From Rhodanobacter sp. (GTDB lineage: Bacteria; Pseudomonadota; Gammaproteobacteria; Xanthomonadales; Rhodanobacteraceae): a stretch of DNA of 15,643 nucleotides. The position numbers and the translations under genes were made by a program. A model generated the notes under the pieces. That model saw nothing but the letters and a program-made list of their open reading frames with translations. It did no database searches and was not told where the DNA came from. Positions 6,877-15,643 of this stretch are shown here, one piece after another. The stretch is taken from positions 1 through 15,643 of the forward strand of contig JAPHUU010000075.1 in the NCBI GenBank assembly GCA_026193555.1, in the 5' to 3' direction. The number at the start of each line of letters is the position of its first letter. Positions within the stretch are counted from its first letter, which is position 1.

Positions 6877-7001
6877 GGGGCGCTCCTCCTGCTTGAAGCC
6901 GGCAGCGAAACTACCGCTTGTCCAGGCTGGTTCGTCGTGATGCGATATTCGGGATTACTCGCCTCGACCACGCAGAGCATGTCAGCTCGCACACTGTGCG
7001 G
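6877..7001. other. Unassigned spacer before the queA promoter
   Basis: Together with 6641-6876 this makes about 360 bases between the ABC fragment and the queA promoter in which I identify no known gene, RNA or complete mobile element. The stretch 6940-6960 (GATATTCGGGATTACT) is AT-richer than its surroundings. No terminal inverted repeats or target duplications could be matched by eye at the two ends. Confidence 0.5.
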
Positions 7002-7007
7002 GATAAT
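7002..7007 (+). promoter_or_regulatory. Candidate -10 box of queA
   Basis: GATAAT matches the sigma-70 -10 consensus at five of six positions. ATGTCA at 6979-6984 matches a -35 at four of six with a 17-base spacer. Transcription would start near 7014, about 23 bases before the queA start. It could drive the whole queA-tgt-yajC-secDF cluster. Confidence 0.5.
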
Positions 7008-7036
7008 GCGCTGTTTCCGCCCGCTGGCCGAGCCTC

Positions 7037-8068
7037 TTGAAGAAGTCCGATTTCGATTTTGAACTGCCGCCCGAGCTGATCGCGCAGGCGCCGCTGCCGG
7101 AGCGTTCGGCCAGTCGCATGTTGCTGCTGGACGTGGCTGCCGACACGCGCCAGGACCGGATGTTTCGCGAATTGCCCGAGCTGCTGCGTGCCGGCGACCT
7201 GCTGGTGTTCAACGACACGCGTGTGCTGCCGGCGCGACTGCACGGACGCAAGAGCACGGGCGGCGAGGTGGAGATCCTGATCGAACGGGTCACCGGTGCG
7301 CACGAGGCGACCGTCCAGCTCGGCGTCAGCAAGAAGCCGAAGGAAGGGGCCCGCATCGAGCTGGCCGACGGCAGTCACGCGCTGGTGCTGGGGCGCGACG
7401 AGGGGTTCTTCCGGCTGCGCTTCGAGGCGCCCGAACCGTTGGAGAAGCTCTTGCTCAAGCTTGGCGAGATGCCGCTGCCGCCCTATATCGAGCGGCAGGC
7501 CGATGCCAGCGACACCGAGCGCTACCAGACCGTGTTCGCCCGCGAGCCCGGCGCGGTGGCTGCGCCCACTGCGGGCCTGCATTTCGATCAGGCGATGCTG
7601 GCGGCGCTGCGCGAGCGTGGCGTCGATTTCGGCTACGTCACGCTGCACGTGGGTGCTGGCACGTTCCAGCCGGTGCGCACGGACGATCTGCGTGATCATC
7701 GGATGCACCGGGAGTGGCTCAATGTCGGTGCCCATCTGATCGGCCAGATCCGCCGCGCCCGCGCCAACGGTGGCCGGGTGATCGCGGTCGGCACGACCGT
7801 GGTGCGGGCACTGGAGAGCGCCAGCAAGAATGGCCAGCTGCACCCGTTCGCCGGTGAGACGCAGATCTTCATTTTTCCCGGCTACCGTTTCAGCAGCGTC
7901 GATGGCTTGCTGACCAACTTCCACCTGCCGCAGTCGACCCTGCTGATGCTGGTATCGGCGCTGGCGGGGCGCGAGTTCATGCTCGATGCCTATCGTCATG
8001 CGGTCGAGCAACGCTACCGGTTTTTCTCCTACGGCGACGCGATGCTGATTCTGCCGCACGGCGCCTGA
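7037..8068 (+). CDS. queA: S-adenosylmethionine:tRNA ribosyltransferase-isomerase
   Basis: Transfers and isomerises the ribosyl part of S-adenosylmethionine onto preQ1-modified tRNA to give epoxyqueuosine, the step after Tgt. The 343-residue product (E. coli 356) has the family blocks in order: [10 protein letters not shown] (8-17), [13 protein letters not shown] (56-68), LPPYI (147-151), YQTVFA (163-168), [12 protein letters not shown] (172-183), [10 protein letters not shown] (204-213), [11 protein letters not shown] (251-261), [10 protein letters not shown] (293-302) and [10 protein letters not shown] (327-336). The start must be TTG 7037: [11 protein letters not shown] is the standard N-terminus, an in-frame TAA lies at 7004-7006, no ATG or GTG lies between, and the first internal Met is at residue 28. 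The Shine-Dalgarno is poor, so a modest translation rate is likely. It is 26 bases upstream of tgt. Confidence 0.96.
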   Translation: MKKSDFDFELPPELIAQAPLPERSASRMLLLDVAADTRQDRMFRELPELLRAGDLLVFNDTRVLPARLHGRKSTGGEVEILIERVTGAHEATVQLGVSKKPKEGARIELADGSHALVLGRDEGFFRLRFEAPEPLEKLLLKLGEMPLPPYIERQADASDTERYQTVFAREPGAVAAPTAGLHFDQAMLAALRERGVDFGYVTLHVGAGTFQPVRTDDLRDHRMHREWLNVGAHLIGQIRRARANGGRVIAVGTTVVRALESASKNGQLHPFAGETQIFIFPGYRFSSVDGLLTNFHLPQSTLLMLVSALAGREFMLDAYRHAVEQRYRFFSYGDAMLILPHGA

Positions 8069-8082
8069 GTGGCCGCAGCCGC

Positions 8083-9225
<1,143 letters not shown>

Positions 9226-9353
9226 TGCGCGGCGCCGCGCCGTGACGTTTCCGCCGACAATCGCCGGCCAGTCGACCCCCGGCGAGCTGCCAGCGCCAGG
9301 TCTGGGCGTACTTGCAAACGACACCGGCCACCCTCAGTAATACGGGGCGGCAT

Positions 9354-9393
9354 TGCCACGCGTGGTGCATGCCCTTGGGGGGCGTGGCATAAT
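9354..9393 (+). promoter_or_regulatory. yajC promoter region with repeated GCGTGG elements
   Basis: CATAAT at 9388-9393 is a good -10 candidate and would start transcription near 9400, giving yajC about 60 bases of leader. TGCCACGC (9354-9361) is the exact inverse of GCGTGGCA (9382-9389), which overlaps the -10. A middle copy, GCGTGG at 9360-9365, lies inside the perfect palindrome CCACGCGTGG (9356-9365) and 22 bases before the GCGTGG at 9382. This arrangement could be an operator. The rest of the 233-base tgt-yajC gap shows only a GC palindrome at 9227-9240. Confidence 0.4.
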
Positions 9394-9458
9394 CGATGAT
9401 CTTTTATCAGGCGCACAGCTGAAACCCGTGCTGTCGCCCCTACTTGCGAGACAGACTG

Positions 9459-9791
9459 ATGAGTTTTCCGATCCCCTTCGTGATCGCCCAGGCCGCCCCG
9501 GCGCAGCCTGCTGGCGGCGGCATGCAAATGATCATCATGATGGTGGTGCTGTTCGGCCTGATGTACTTCATGATGATCCGACCGCAGATGAAGCGGCAGA
9601 AGGAACACAAGGCCCTGCTCGCCGCGCTGGCCAAGGGTGACGAAGTTGTCACCAACGGCGGCATCGCCGGTCGCGTCGAGGAGCTGGGCGAGAGCTTCCT
9701 CACGGTGGAGATTGCCCCGAACGTGAAGGTCAAGGTGCAGAAAGGCGCCGTGTCGCAGGTGCTGCCCAAGGGTTCGCTGAAGTCCGTCTGA
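9459..9791 (+). CDS. yajC: Sec translocon accessory protein YajC
   Basis: Single-pass inner-membrane protein that associates with SecDF in the holo-translocon. The 110-residue length equals that of E. coli YajC. A short Ala/Pro/Gly-rich N-terminus is followed by one very hydrophobic, Met-rich segment (about 22-40, MQMIIMMVVLFGLMYFMMI), then RPQMKRQKEHKALLAALAKGD (41-61) and the cytoplasmic beta domain with VVTNGGIAGRV (63-73). ATG 9459 fits the family length better than an in-frame start at 9444 that would add five residues; the Shine-Dalgarno is weak (GCGAGA). It is the first gene of the yajC-secD-secF unit and has its own candidate promoter. Confidence 0.94.
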   Translation: MSFPIPFVIAQAAPAQPAGGGMQMIIMMVVLFGLMYFMMIRPQMKRQKEHKALLAALAKGDEVVTNGGIAGRVEELGESFLTVEIAPNVKVKVQKGAVSQVLPKGSLKSV

Positions 9792-9902
9792 AATGCGGGC
9801 TGGACAAGTCGCTGGTTGGGTCCGGCGGCTGCATCCACGCGACCATTCCTCGTTTGTTGCTACCGCCGCGGCCCGTTGCTGCGGCTTTGATGGATTCATG
9901 GC

Positions 9903-11786
9903 ATGAGTGATTTTCCTCGCTGGAAGTACTGGCTGGTAGCGGTGGTGATGCTGCTGGGCGTCGTCTATGCATTGCCGAACGCTTTCATCCCGGTTCCGGC
10001 GGTGCAGGTCACCGCCAACCGCGGTGCGGCGCCGATCGATGAAGCGATCCGGCAGAAGGTGCAGACTGCGCTGGAGGCACAGCACATCCCCACCGGCGGT
10101 GTACAGGTGCGGGGCGACAACCTGCTGGCCACATTCGCCAATACCGACGTGCAGAAGAGTGGCTCGGACGCGATCAAGGCCGCGTTGGGCGACGGCTACA
10201 CGGTGGCCTTCAAGCTGCAGTCCACCGTGCCGGTCTGGCTGGGTGCGATCGGCGCCCGTTCGATGCCGCTGGGCCTGGATCTGCAAGGTGGCGTGCACTT
10301 CCTGATGCAGGTCGACGAAAACGACGTCATCGACAAGCAGGAAACCAGCTACGCCGACGATATTCGCAGCCTGCTGCGCGACAAGAACATCCGCTACGAA
10401 TCGGTGACTCGCAATGCGGTGCGCGGGCAGGGCGTCGCGGTGATCCTGCGTTCGGCCGCGGACCGGTCCAAGGCCTCGGACGACATCGCCAACGAGTACA
10501 ACGACCTCATCGTTTCGAACGGCCCCAGCACGGACGACCGCTTCGTGCTCAACGCGGTGATCAAGCCGGACAAGCTGCGCAGCATCGCCCGCGATGCGAT
10601 CACCCAGAACCTGCAGACGCTGCGCAACCGCATCAATGCATTGGGTGTGTCCGAGCCGCTGATCCAGCAGCAGGGCGAGAATCACATCGTGGTCGATCTG
10701 GCCGGTCTGCAGGACCCGGCCGAGGCCAAGAAGCTGATCGGCACCGTGGCCACGCTTCAGTACCGGCCGGGCATCGGCTATGCCGGTGACGCAGCTTCGG
10801 TCGAAGCGGCACGCACCGGAATCATCCCGCCGAGCGCCAACCTCTATTACATGCGTGGCGATCATCGCCCGGTGCTGGTCAGCAAGAAGATCATCGTGAC
10901 CGGCAACGAGTTGGTGGATGCATCCTCGGGCAGCGACCAGCAGAGCGGCACGCCGATGGTCAGCGTCACCCTCAATGCCTCCGGCGCGCGCAAGATGCTT
11001 GACTTCACCAACGCCAACGTCGGCAAGCCGATGGCGGTCGTGTACGTGGAGCGCGTGACCGAGACCAAGATGGTCGACGGCAAGGAAGTGCGCACGCCCA
11101 AGACCACCGAGTCGGTGATCAACGACGCCACGATCCAGGGCGCGTTCGGCAAGCAGTTCCAGACCACCGGCCTGGGCAGCCCGAAAGAGGCCTCCGATCT
11201 TGCCTTGCTGCTCAAGGGCGGCGCCTTTGCGGCACCGGTGGACATCATCGCGGAAGGCGTCATCGGCGCCAGCCTCGGTGCTGACAACATCGACAAGGGC
11301 TTCAAGGCCGTGATGCTGGGCCTGGCCCTGGTTTTGCTGGCGGCGGCGGTCTACTACAAGCTGTTCGGCCTGGTTGCCGACATCGCGCTGTTCTTCAATC
11401 TGGTGATCCTGGTCGCGGTGATGTCGCTTATCGGCGTCACCCTGACCATGCCCGGCATCGCCGGCATCGTGCTGACCCTGGGCATGGCGATCGATGCGAA
11501 CGTGCTGATTTGCGAGCGCGTGCGCGAGGAATTGCGCAACGGCTCGACGCCGCACGCATCGATCCGCGCCGGCTACGAGAAGGCGTGGTCGACGATCCTG
11601 GACGCCAACGTCACCCACCTGATCGCCGCGCTGGCACTGACCACGATGGGGACCGGCGCGATCAAGGGTTTCGGCGTCACCCTGATGATCGGCATCCTGA
11701 CCTCGCTGTTCACCTCGGTGACGCTGACCCATGCGTTCACCGCGCTGATCCACGGCCACCGCAAGCTCAAGACGCTGTCGGTCTGA
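9903..11786 (+). CDS. secD: Protein translocase subunit SecD
   Basis: With SecF it uses the proton-motive force to pull secreted proteins across the inner membrane after SecYEG/SecA. The 627-residue product (E. coli 615) has TM1 near 9-27, the PLGLDLQGGVHFLM motif (122-135), a large periplasmic P1 region to about 455, and five C-terminal TM segments from about 467. GMAIDANVLICERVREE (527-543) includes the conserved intramembrane Asp531, and GFGVTLMIGILTSLFT (589-604) closes the RND-like core. The ATG at 9903 begins MSDFPRWKYWL, a family-typical start; no strong Shine-Dalgarno is seen. A 111-base gap separates it from yajC, holding only the GCGG-rich stretch at 9863-9895 and no clear promoter. 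secF starts 16 bases after it. Confidence 0.97.
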   Translation: MSDFPRWKYWLVAVVMLLGVVYALPNAFIPVPAVQVTANRGAAPIDEAIRQKVQTALEAQHIPTGGVQVRGDNLLATFANTDVQKSGSDAIKAALGDGYTVAFKLQSTVPVWLGAIGARSMPLGLDLQGGVHFLMQVDENDVIDKQETSYADDIRSLLRDKNIRYESVTRNAVRGQGVAVILRSAADRSKASDDIANEYNDLIVSNGPSTDDRFVLNAVIKPDKLRSIARDAITQNLQTLRNRINALGVSEPLIQQQGENHIVVDLAGLQDPAEAKKLIGTVATLQYRPGIGYAGDAASVEAARTGIIPPSANLYYMRGDHRPVLVSKKIIVTGNELVDASSGSDQQSGTPMVSVTLNASGARKMLDFTNANVGKPMAVVYVERVTETKMVDGKEVRTPKTTESVINDATIQGAFGKQFQTTGLGSPKEASDLALLLKGGAFAAPVDIIAEGVIGASLGADNIDKGFKAVMLGLALVLLAAAVYYKLFGLVADIALFFNLVILVAVMSLIGVTLTMPGIAGIVLTLGMAIDANVLICERVREELRNGSTPHASIRAGYEKAWSTILDANVTHLIAALALTTMGTGAIKGFGVTLMIGILTSLFTSVTLTHAFTALIHGHRKLKTLSV

Positions 11787-11802
11787 GGGGAAACGAGAAT
11801 CC

Positions 11803-12765
11803 ATGGAAATCTTCAATCACAACAGCAACATCCCGTTTCTCGGCATGCGCCGGTACAGCCTGGCCATCGCGCTGGCGTTGATGATCGCCTCGGTCGGGCT
11901 GATCATGGTCAAGGGCCTCAACTACGGTCTGGATTTCACTGGTGGCGTTTCCATGACGGTCGATTACGACCAGTCGGTGCAGATCGCCGACGTGCGTGAC
12001 GCGCTGACCAAGGGTGGCCTGCCTGATGCCGTGGTGCAGAGCCTCGGCGGTACCCGCGAGGTGTCGATCCGCTTCCAGGTCAAGGACGACCCGCAGGCGC
12101 TGCAGGCGGACGGCAAGGTCAATCTCGACCGTGTCTCGGCCGATGTCATGAAGAAGCTGCAGGCCGTTCGGGCGGACGCCAAGCTCAAGGGGCGGGATTT
12201 CGTCAGTGCCGAAGTCGGCGTGGAGCTGAAAAGCGACGGTACCCTGGCCGCGCTGTTCGTGATGCTGGGCATCATGGCCTACCTGTGGATACGCTTCGAG
12301 CGTCGCTTCGCGATTGCCGCGGTGGTGACCGAAATGCACGACGTGCTGGTCACGCTGGGCATCATCGCGCTGGTGCAGCGCGAGTTCGACATGACCGTGC
12401 TGGCCTCGGTACTGGCGGTGATCGGTTATTCGATCAACGACAAGGTGGTGGTGTTCGATCGCATCCGCGAGTTGTTTCGGCTGGCGCGCAAGGCCGAGCC
12501 GGAAGAGATCCTCAACCGCTCGATCAACAACACGCTGTCGCGAACCATCATCACCTCGCTGTTCACCAGCATCACCATGGGGGCGCTGTATTTCTTCGGC
12601 GGTCCGGTGGTGAGCGGCTTTGCGGTGACGATGCTGATCGGCATCCTGGTCGGCACGCTGTCGTCGATCTTCGTGGCCAGCCCGATCCTCCTGTGGCTTG
12701 GTGTGTCGAAGAAGGACCTGATGCCGGTGACTCGCGACAACCCGGAGTTGGCCCGGCGCCCCTAG
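11803..12765 (+). CDS. secF: Protein translocase subunit SecF
   Basis: Partner of SecD in the proton-driven translocation complex of the inner membrane. The 320-residue product (E. coli 323) has TM1 at about 18-38, the GLDFTGGVSM motif (42-51), a short periplasmic domain to about 145, and five further TM segments. The motif AVIGYSINDKVVVFDRIRE (205-223) carries Asp213, the same number as the conserved Asp of E. coli SecF. SGFAVTMLIGILVGTLSSIF (271-290) is the last core helix pair. The ATG at 11803 follows a purine-rich stretch (GAGGGGAAACGAGA). It is the last gene of the cluster: a strong terminator begins 15 bases after the stop. Confidence 0.97.
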   Translation: MEIFNHNSNIPFLGMRRYSLAIALALMIASVGLIMVKGLNYGLDFTGGVSMTVDYDQSVQIADVRDALTKGGLPDAVVQSLGGTREVSIRFQVKDDPQALQADGKVNLDRVSADVMKKLQAVRADAKLKGRDFVSAEVGVELKSDGTLAALFVMLGIMAYLWIRFERRFAIAAVVTEMHDVLVTLGIIALVQREFDMTVLASVLAVIGYSINDKVVVFDRIRELFRLARKAEPEEILNRSINNTLSRTIITSLFTSITMGALYFFGGPVVSGFAVTMLIGILVGTLSSIFVASPILLWLGVSKKDLMPVTRDNPELARRP

Positions 12766-12780
12766 GGAGTCTGCGACGAT

Positions 12781-12821
12781 TGAAAGCGAAAGGCCCGGCA
12801 TTGCCGGGCCTTTCGCTTTCA
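12781..12821 (+). terminator. Intrinsic terminator of the yajC-secDF unit
   Basis: A perfect 19-bp inverted repeat: arms TGAAAGCGAAAGGCCCGGC (12781-12799) and its complement (12803-12821) around the loop ATT. The GC-rich core is flanked by A-rich and T-rich outer parts, so the descending arm ends CCTTTCGCTTTCA and supplies pyrimidines for release. The symmetry means it could also act on the opposite strand. It cleanly separates secF from motA. Confidence 0.88.
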
Positions 12822-12946
12822 GGAGGCCATGCAGCGGTGAAGCGGGTTTCCAGCGACGGCTGCCAGAAGTCGGCTCACGGCTAAATTTCTGACGATGACG
12901 GCCGATACGGGTCGGGAGGGATATGGGATCCCGAGGTGGAATTTGC

Positions 12947-13813
12947 ATGCTTGTGGTTGTCGGCATCCTGGTCGTGCTCATCAGCGTGCTGGGCGGATAC
13001 GTCCTCTCGCATGGTCAGATCATGGCGCTCTGGCAGCCTTATGAGCTGCTGATCATCGGTGGTGGCACGGCAGGCGCGTTTCTGACCGCCAATCCCCTCA
13101 AGATCGTGAAAGCGGCCTTCAGTGACATGCTCGGGCTGCTGAAGGGAACGGCTTATCGCCATCAGGACTATGTCGATCTGCTCTCGCTGCTCTACGACAT
13201 CTTCAGCGTGATGCGCAAGGAAGGCGTGCTGGGACTGGAGTCGCATATCGAAGATCCCCCGGCGAGCGCGGTCTTTTCCGCCTATCCAAGGTTGCTGGCC
13301 GAGAATCACCTGATCGAGTTCATTACCGACTGCCTGCGCCTGATCGTGGGCGGCAGCATGAATCCGCACGAGCTGGAACAACTGCTCGAAGTGGAATTGG
13401 AGACTCATCAGCATGAGGCCGAGGCGCCGGCGATGGCAGTGATGAAATCAGCCGATGCGTTACCCGGGTTCGGCATCGTGGCGGCCGTGCTCGGCATCGT
13501 GACCACCATGTCGTCATTGGGTGGCGATACCTCGAAGATCGGCGAACATATCGCCGGCGCACTGGTGGGCACCTTCCTCGGCATCCTGCTCTGCTATGGC
13601 TTCGTCGGCCCGCTGGCATCGGCCATGGAGAGCAAGGAGCACGAGGACGGCAGGGCTTATGAATGCGTGAAGGTGGCCCTGATGGCCAACTTGCGTGGCT
13701 ACAACCCGATGGTTTCCGTCGAATTTGCACGCAAGTCCCTGTCCGGGCATCTGCGGCCCAGCTTCCTGGACCTGGAGGCGCATCTCAAGGGCGCACGTGG
13801 TGGAACCGTCTGA
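12947..13813 (+). CDS. motA: Flagellar motor stator protein MotA
   Basis: Inner-membrane part of the proton-driven flagellar stator; five copies surround a MotB dimer and push on FliG. With ATG 12947 the 288-residue product aligns with E. coli MotA without offset at key sites: Arg90 and Glu98 in the cytoplasmic loop that contacts FliG, Pro173 in ALPGFGIVAAVLG, and Pro222 in GFVGPLA. TM segments lie near 1-20, 33-50, 172-191 and 201-221. The conserved ASAVFSAYPRLLAE (106-119) and NPMVSVEFARKSL (253-265) segments are present. An upstream ATG at 12923 also has a Shine-Dalgarno (GGGAGGG), but 12947 has GAGGTGGA six bases upstream and gives the conserved N-terminus. No other flagellar gene is visible. 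It overlaps motB by one base (TGATG), indicating translational coupling. Confidence 0.95.
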   Translation: MLVVVGILVVLISVLGGYVLSHGQIMALWQPYELLIIGGGTAGAFLTANPLKIVKAAFSDMLGLLKGTAYRHQDYVDLLSLLYDIFSVMRKEGVLGLESHIEDPPASAVFSAYPRLLAENHLIEFITDCLRLIVGGSMNPHELEQLLEVELETHQHEAEAPAMAVMKSADALPGFGIVAAVLGIVTTMSSLGGDTSKIGEHIAGALVGTFLGILLCYGFVGPLASAMESKEHEDGRAYECVKVALMANLRGYNPMVSVEFARKSLSGHLRPSFLDLEAHLKGARGGTV

Positions 13814-14934
13814 TGAGCGAGGATTTCCAACCGATCATCGTGCGCAGGGCGAGGAAGCAGAAGCACGGCCATCATGGCGGTGCCTGGAAGGTTGCCTACG
13901 CCGATTTTGTCACGGCGATGATGGCCTTTTTCCTGGTGATGTGGATCATCGGCGCGGGAACGCGTGAGCAGCGTGCAGCGGTTTCGGAGTACTTCAAGAA
14001 CCCCAGCAACACCCCTGGTACGGCGACGATGGCGCCACCTGGAAAGATCGGTCCCGGCGGTGCCAGCGACAGCGCGATCCAGCTCGGCGGCGCGATGGAC
14101 ATCCCGCGCGGCCCGGGCAAGGACAAACGCGGCGCCCCTTCGTCCAGGAAGGACATCAAGGATGCCGAGAAGCTCGCACACGAACAGGACAAGGCGCCAC
14201 TGGACGCAAAGGATGCCGACAAGCTTGCGCACGAACAGGAGAAGGCGCGACTGGAAGAATTGATGAAGCAGCTGCATGCCGCGATCCAGAGCAGCCAGGC
14301 GCTGGTGCCATTCAAGGATCAGCTGTTGCTGGACATCACCCCGGAGGGCTTGCGGATCCAGATTGTCGACAAGCTCAACCGGCCGATGTTCGACCTGGGC
14401 AGCGCAACGCTCAAGCCCTATACGGCGAAGATCCTGCGCGAACTGGGTCAATTCATCAACAGCGTGCCAAACAAGATCAGCATTTCAGGGCATACCGACG
14501 ATGCGCCGTACACCAGCGACCATGACTACAGCAACTGGGAGTTGTCGGCGGATCGCGGCAATGCGGCGCGGCGTGCACTGATCGCCGGCGGCCTGGAGGA
14601 GGACAAGGTCGCGCGGGTGGTGGGTCTGGCCGCCGCAGTACCGTTCGACAAGCTGCATCCGGGCGATCCGATCAACCGCCGCATCAGTATCATCGTGATG
14701 ACCCGTCAGGCGGAACAGGCCGCGCGCGCGCAGGAGACGGCAGCCAATGCACCCGGCGCCGGGGCCATGCCGTCCGCTCCGGCGTCGGCGCCATCGACCG
14801 ACCGCAAGATGGTGCAGACTCCACTGCCGCCATTGCCGCCGCTGCCGGCGGCGATTCGACCGGCGGCAAATGCGCTTGTGCGGTCAGCGGCCCCGTCGGC
14901 TCCGCCGGCCGCGCAGAAGCCAGCCTCACCCTGA
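13813..14934 (+). CDS. motB: Flagellar motor stator protein MotB with enlarged linker and tail
   Basis: Anchors the stator to peptidoglycan and carries the proton path. Residues 1-27 are basic and cytoplasmic. The single TM helix (about 28-47) contains AYADFVTAMMAFF with Asp31, equivalent to the essential Asp32 of E. coli MotB. TREQRAAVSEYFKNP (50-64) fits the plug that closes the channel before assembly. The OmpA-like peptidoglycan-binding domain spans about 193-296: FDLGSATLKP, ISISGHTDDAPY (222-233), LSADRGNAARRAL (244-256), DPINRRISIIV (285-295). At 373 residues it is longer than E. coli MotB (308). The excess lies in a charged linker with a 17-residue tandem repeat (116-149) and a Pro/Ala-rich tail (about 312-373) containing PLPPLPPLP. 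The start is fixed by overlap with the motA stop. Confidence 0.95.
   Translation: MSEDFQPIIVRRARKQKHGHHGGAWKVAYADFVTAMMAFFLVMWIIGAGTREQRAAVSEYFKNPSNTPGTATMAPPGKIGPGGASDSAIQLGGAMDIPRGPGKDKRGAPSSRKDIKDAEKLAHEQDKAPLDAKDADKLAHEQEKARLEELMKQLHAAIQSSQALVPFKDQLLLDITPEGLRIQIVDKLNRPMFDLGSATLKPYTAKILRELGQFINSVPNKISISGHTDDAPYTSDHDYSNWELSADRGNAARRALIAGGLEEDKVARVVGLAAAVPFDKLHPGDPINRRISIIVMTRQAEQAARAQETAANAPGAGAMPSAPASAPSTDRKMVQTPLPPLPPLPAAIRPAANALVRSAAPSAPPAAQKPASP
14158..14259 (+). repeat. Tandem 51-bp duplication inside motB
   Basis: Two adjacent in-frame 51-base units (14158-14208 and 14209-14259) encode KDAEKLAHEQDKAPLDA and KDADKLAHEQEKARLEE, identical at 12 of 17 residues. DNA differences are both silent and conservative, so the duplication is not recent. 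It extends the charged, probably helical linker between the plug and the peptidoglycan-binding domain of MotB. Confidence 0.85.
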
Positions 14935-14936
14935 AC

Positions 14937-15643
<707 letters not shown>

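Noticed and set aside
6641..7001. tRNA, small structured RNA or complete insertion sequence in the unassigned stretch
   Set aside because: No cloverleaf or T-loop, no recognisable transposase, and no terminal inverted repeats or target duplication were found by eye.
9227..9240. Palindrome GCGCGGCGCCGCGC after tgt as a terminator
   Set aside because: No loop and no T run; such palindromes are expected by chance at this GC content.
12923..12946. ATG 12923 as the motA start
   Set aside because: It has a ribosome binding site, but starting at 12947 reproduces E. coli numbering at Arg90, Glu98, Pro173 and Pro222 and the conserved N-terminus.
11767..12981. Minus-strand open frame opposite secF
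   Set aside because: Runs through the secF terminator and has antisense-type composition.

Overview
The window is a GC-rich, densely coded stretch of a gammaproteobacterial chromosome. Gene order (queA-tgt-yajC-secD-secF), protein similarity and the style of promoters and start codons suggest the Xanthomonadales, probably near Rhodanobacteraceae (Rhodanobacter/Dyella-like). That placement is inferred from recalled family resemblance and was not tested by a search. Nearly everything is ordinary core genome. No tRNA, rRNA, CRISPR array, intact insertion sequence or prophage gene is visible.

Left part (1-4537). A 5' portion of serA on the minus strand diverges from a plus-strand FAD-linked D-2-hydroxyglutarate dehydrogenase-type gene; their candidate -10 boxes occupy the same few bases. 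This pairing makes biochemical sense, because SerA can reduce 2-oxoglutarate to D-2-hydroxyglutarate and the flavoenzyme oxidises it back. Next come pip (proline iminopeptidase, plus) and, tail to tail with one base between the stops, upp (uracil phosphoribosyltransferase, minus). A small secreted PsiF-repeat protein lies upstream of upp on the minus strand.

Middle part (4640-7036). A class III PLP-dependent aminotransferase of unknown substrate is on the minus strand, with a strong hairpin directly after its stop and a leader containing inverted repeats. Beyond its start lies the least orderly stretch of the window: the first 60 or so residues of an ABC-transporter ATPase, broken off just after Walker A, joined to about 360 bases that I cannot assign. 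This looks like a deletion or insertion scar.

Right part (7037-15643). queA and tgt (queuosine tRNA modification) are followed by yajC, secD and secF (ancillary Sec translocon), the classical gammaproteobacterial cluster. It ends at a 19-bp terminator hairpin. A separate motA-motB stator pair follows; motB has a tandem 17-residue duplication in its periplasmic linker and a proline-rich tail. A minus-strand murU-type nucleotidyltransferase (peptidoglycan recycling) ends two bases from motB and runs off the right edge.

I found no convincing new multi-gene system. The best leads are the serA/D-2-hydroxyglutarate dehydrogenase divergent control region, the ABC-ATPase scar, the orphan aminotransferase with its structured leader, and the MotB linker duplication.
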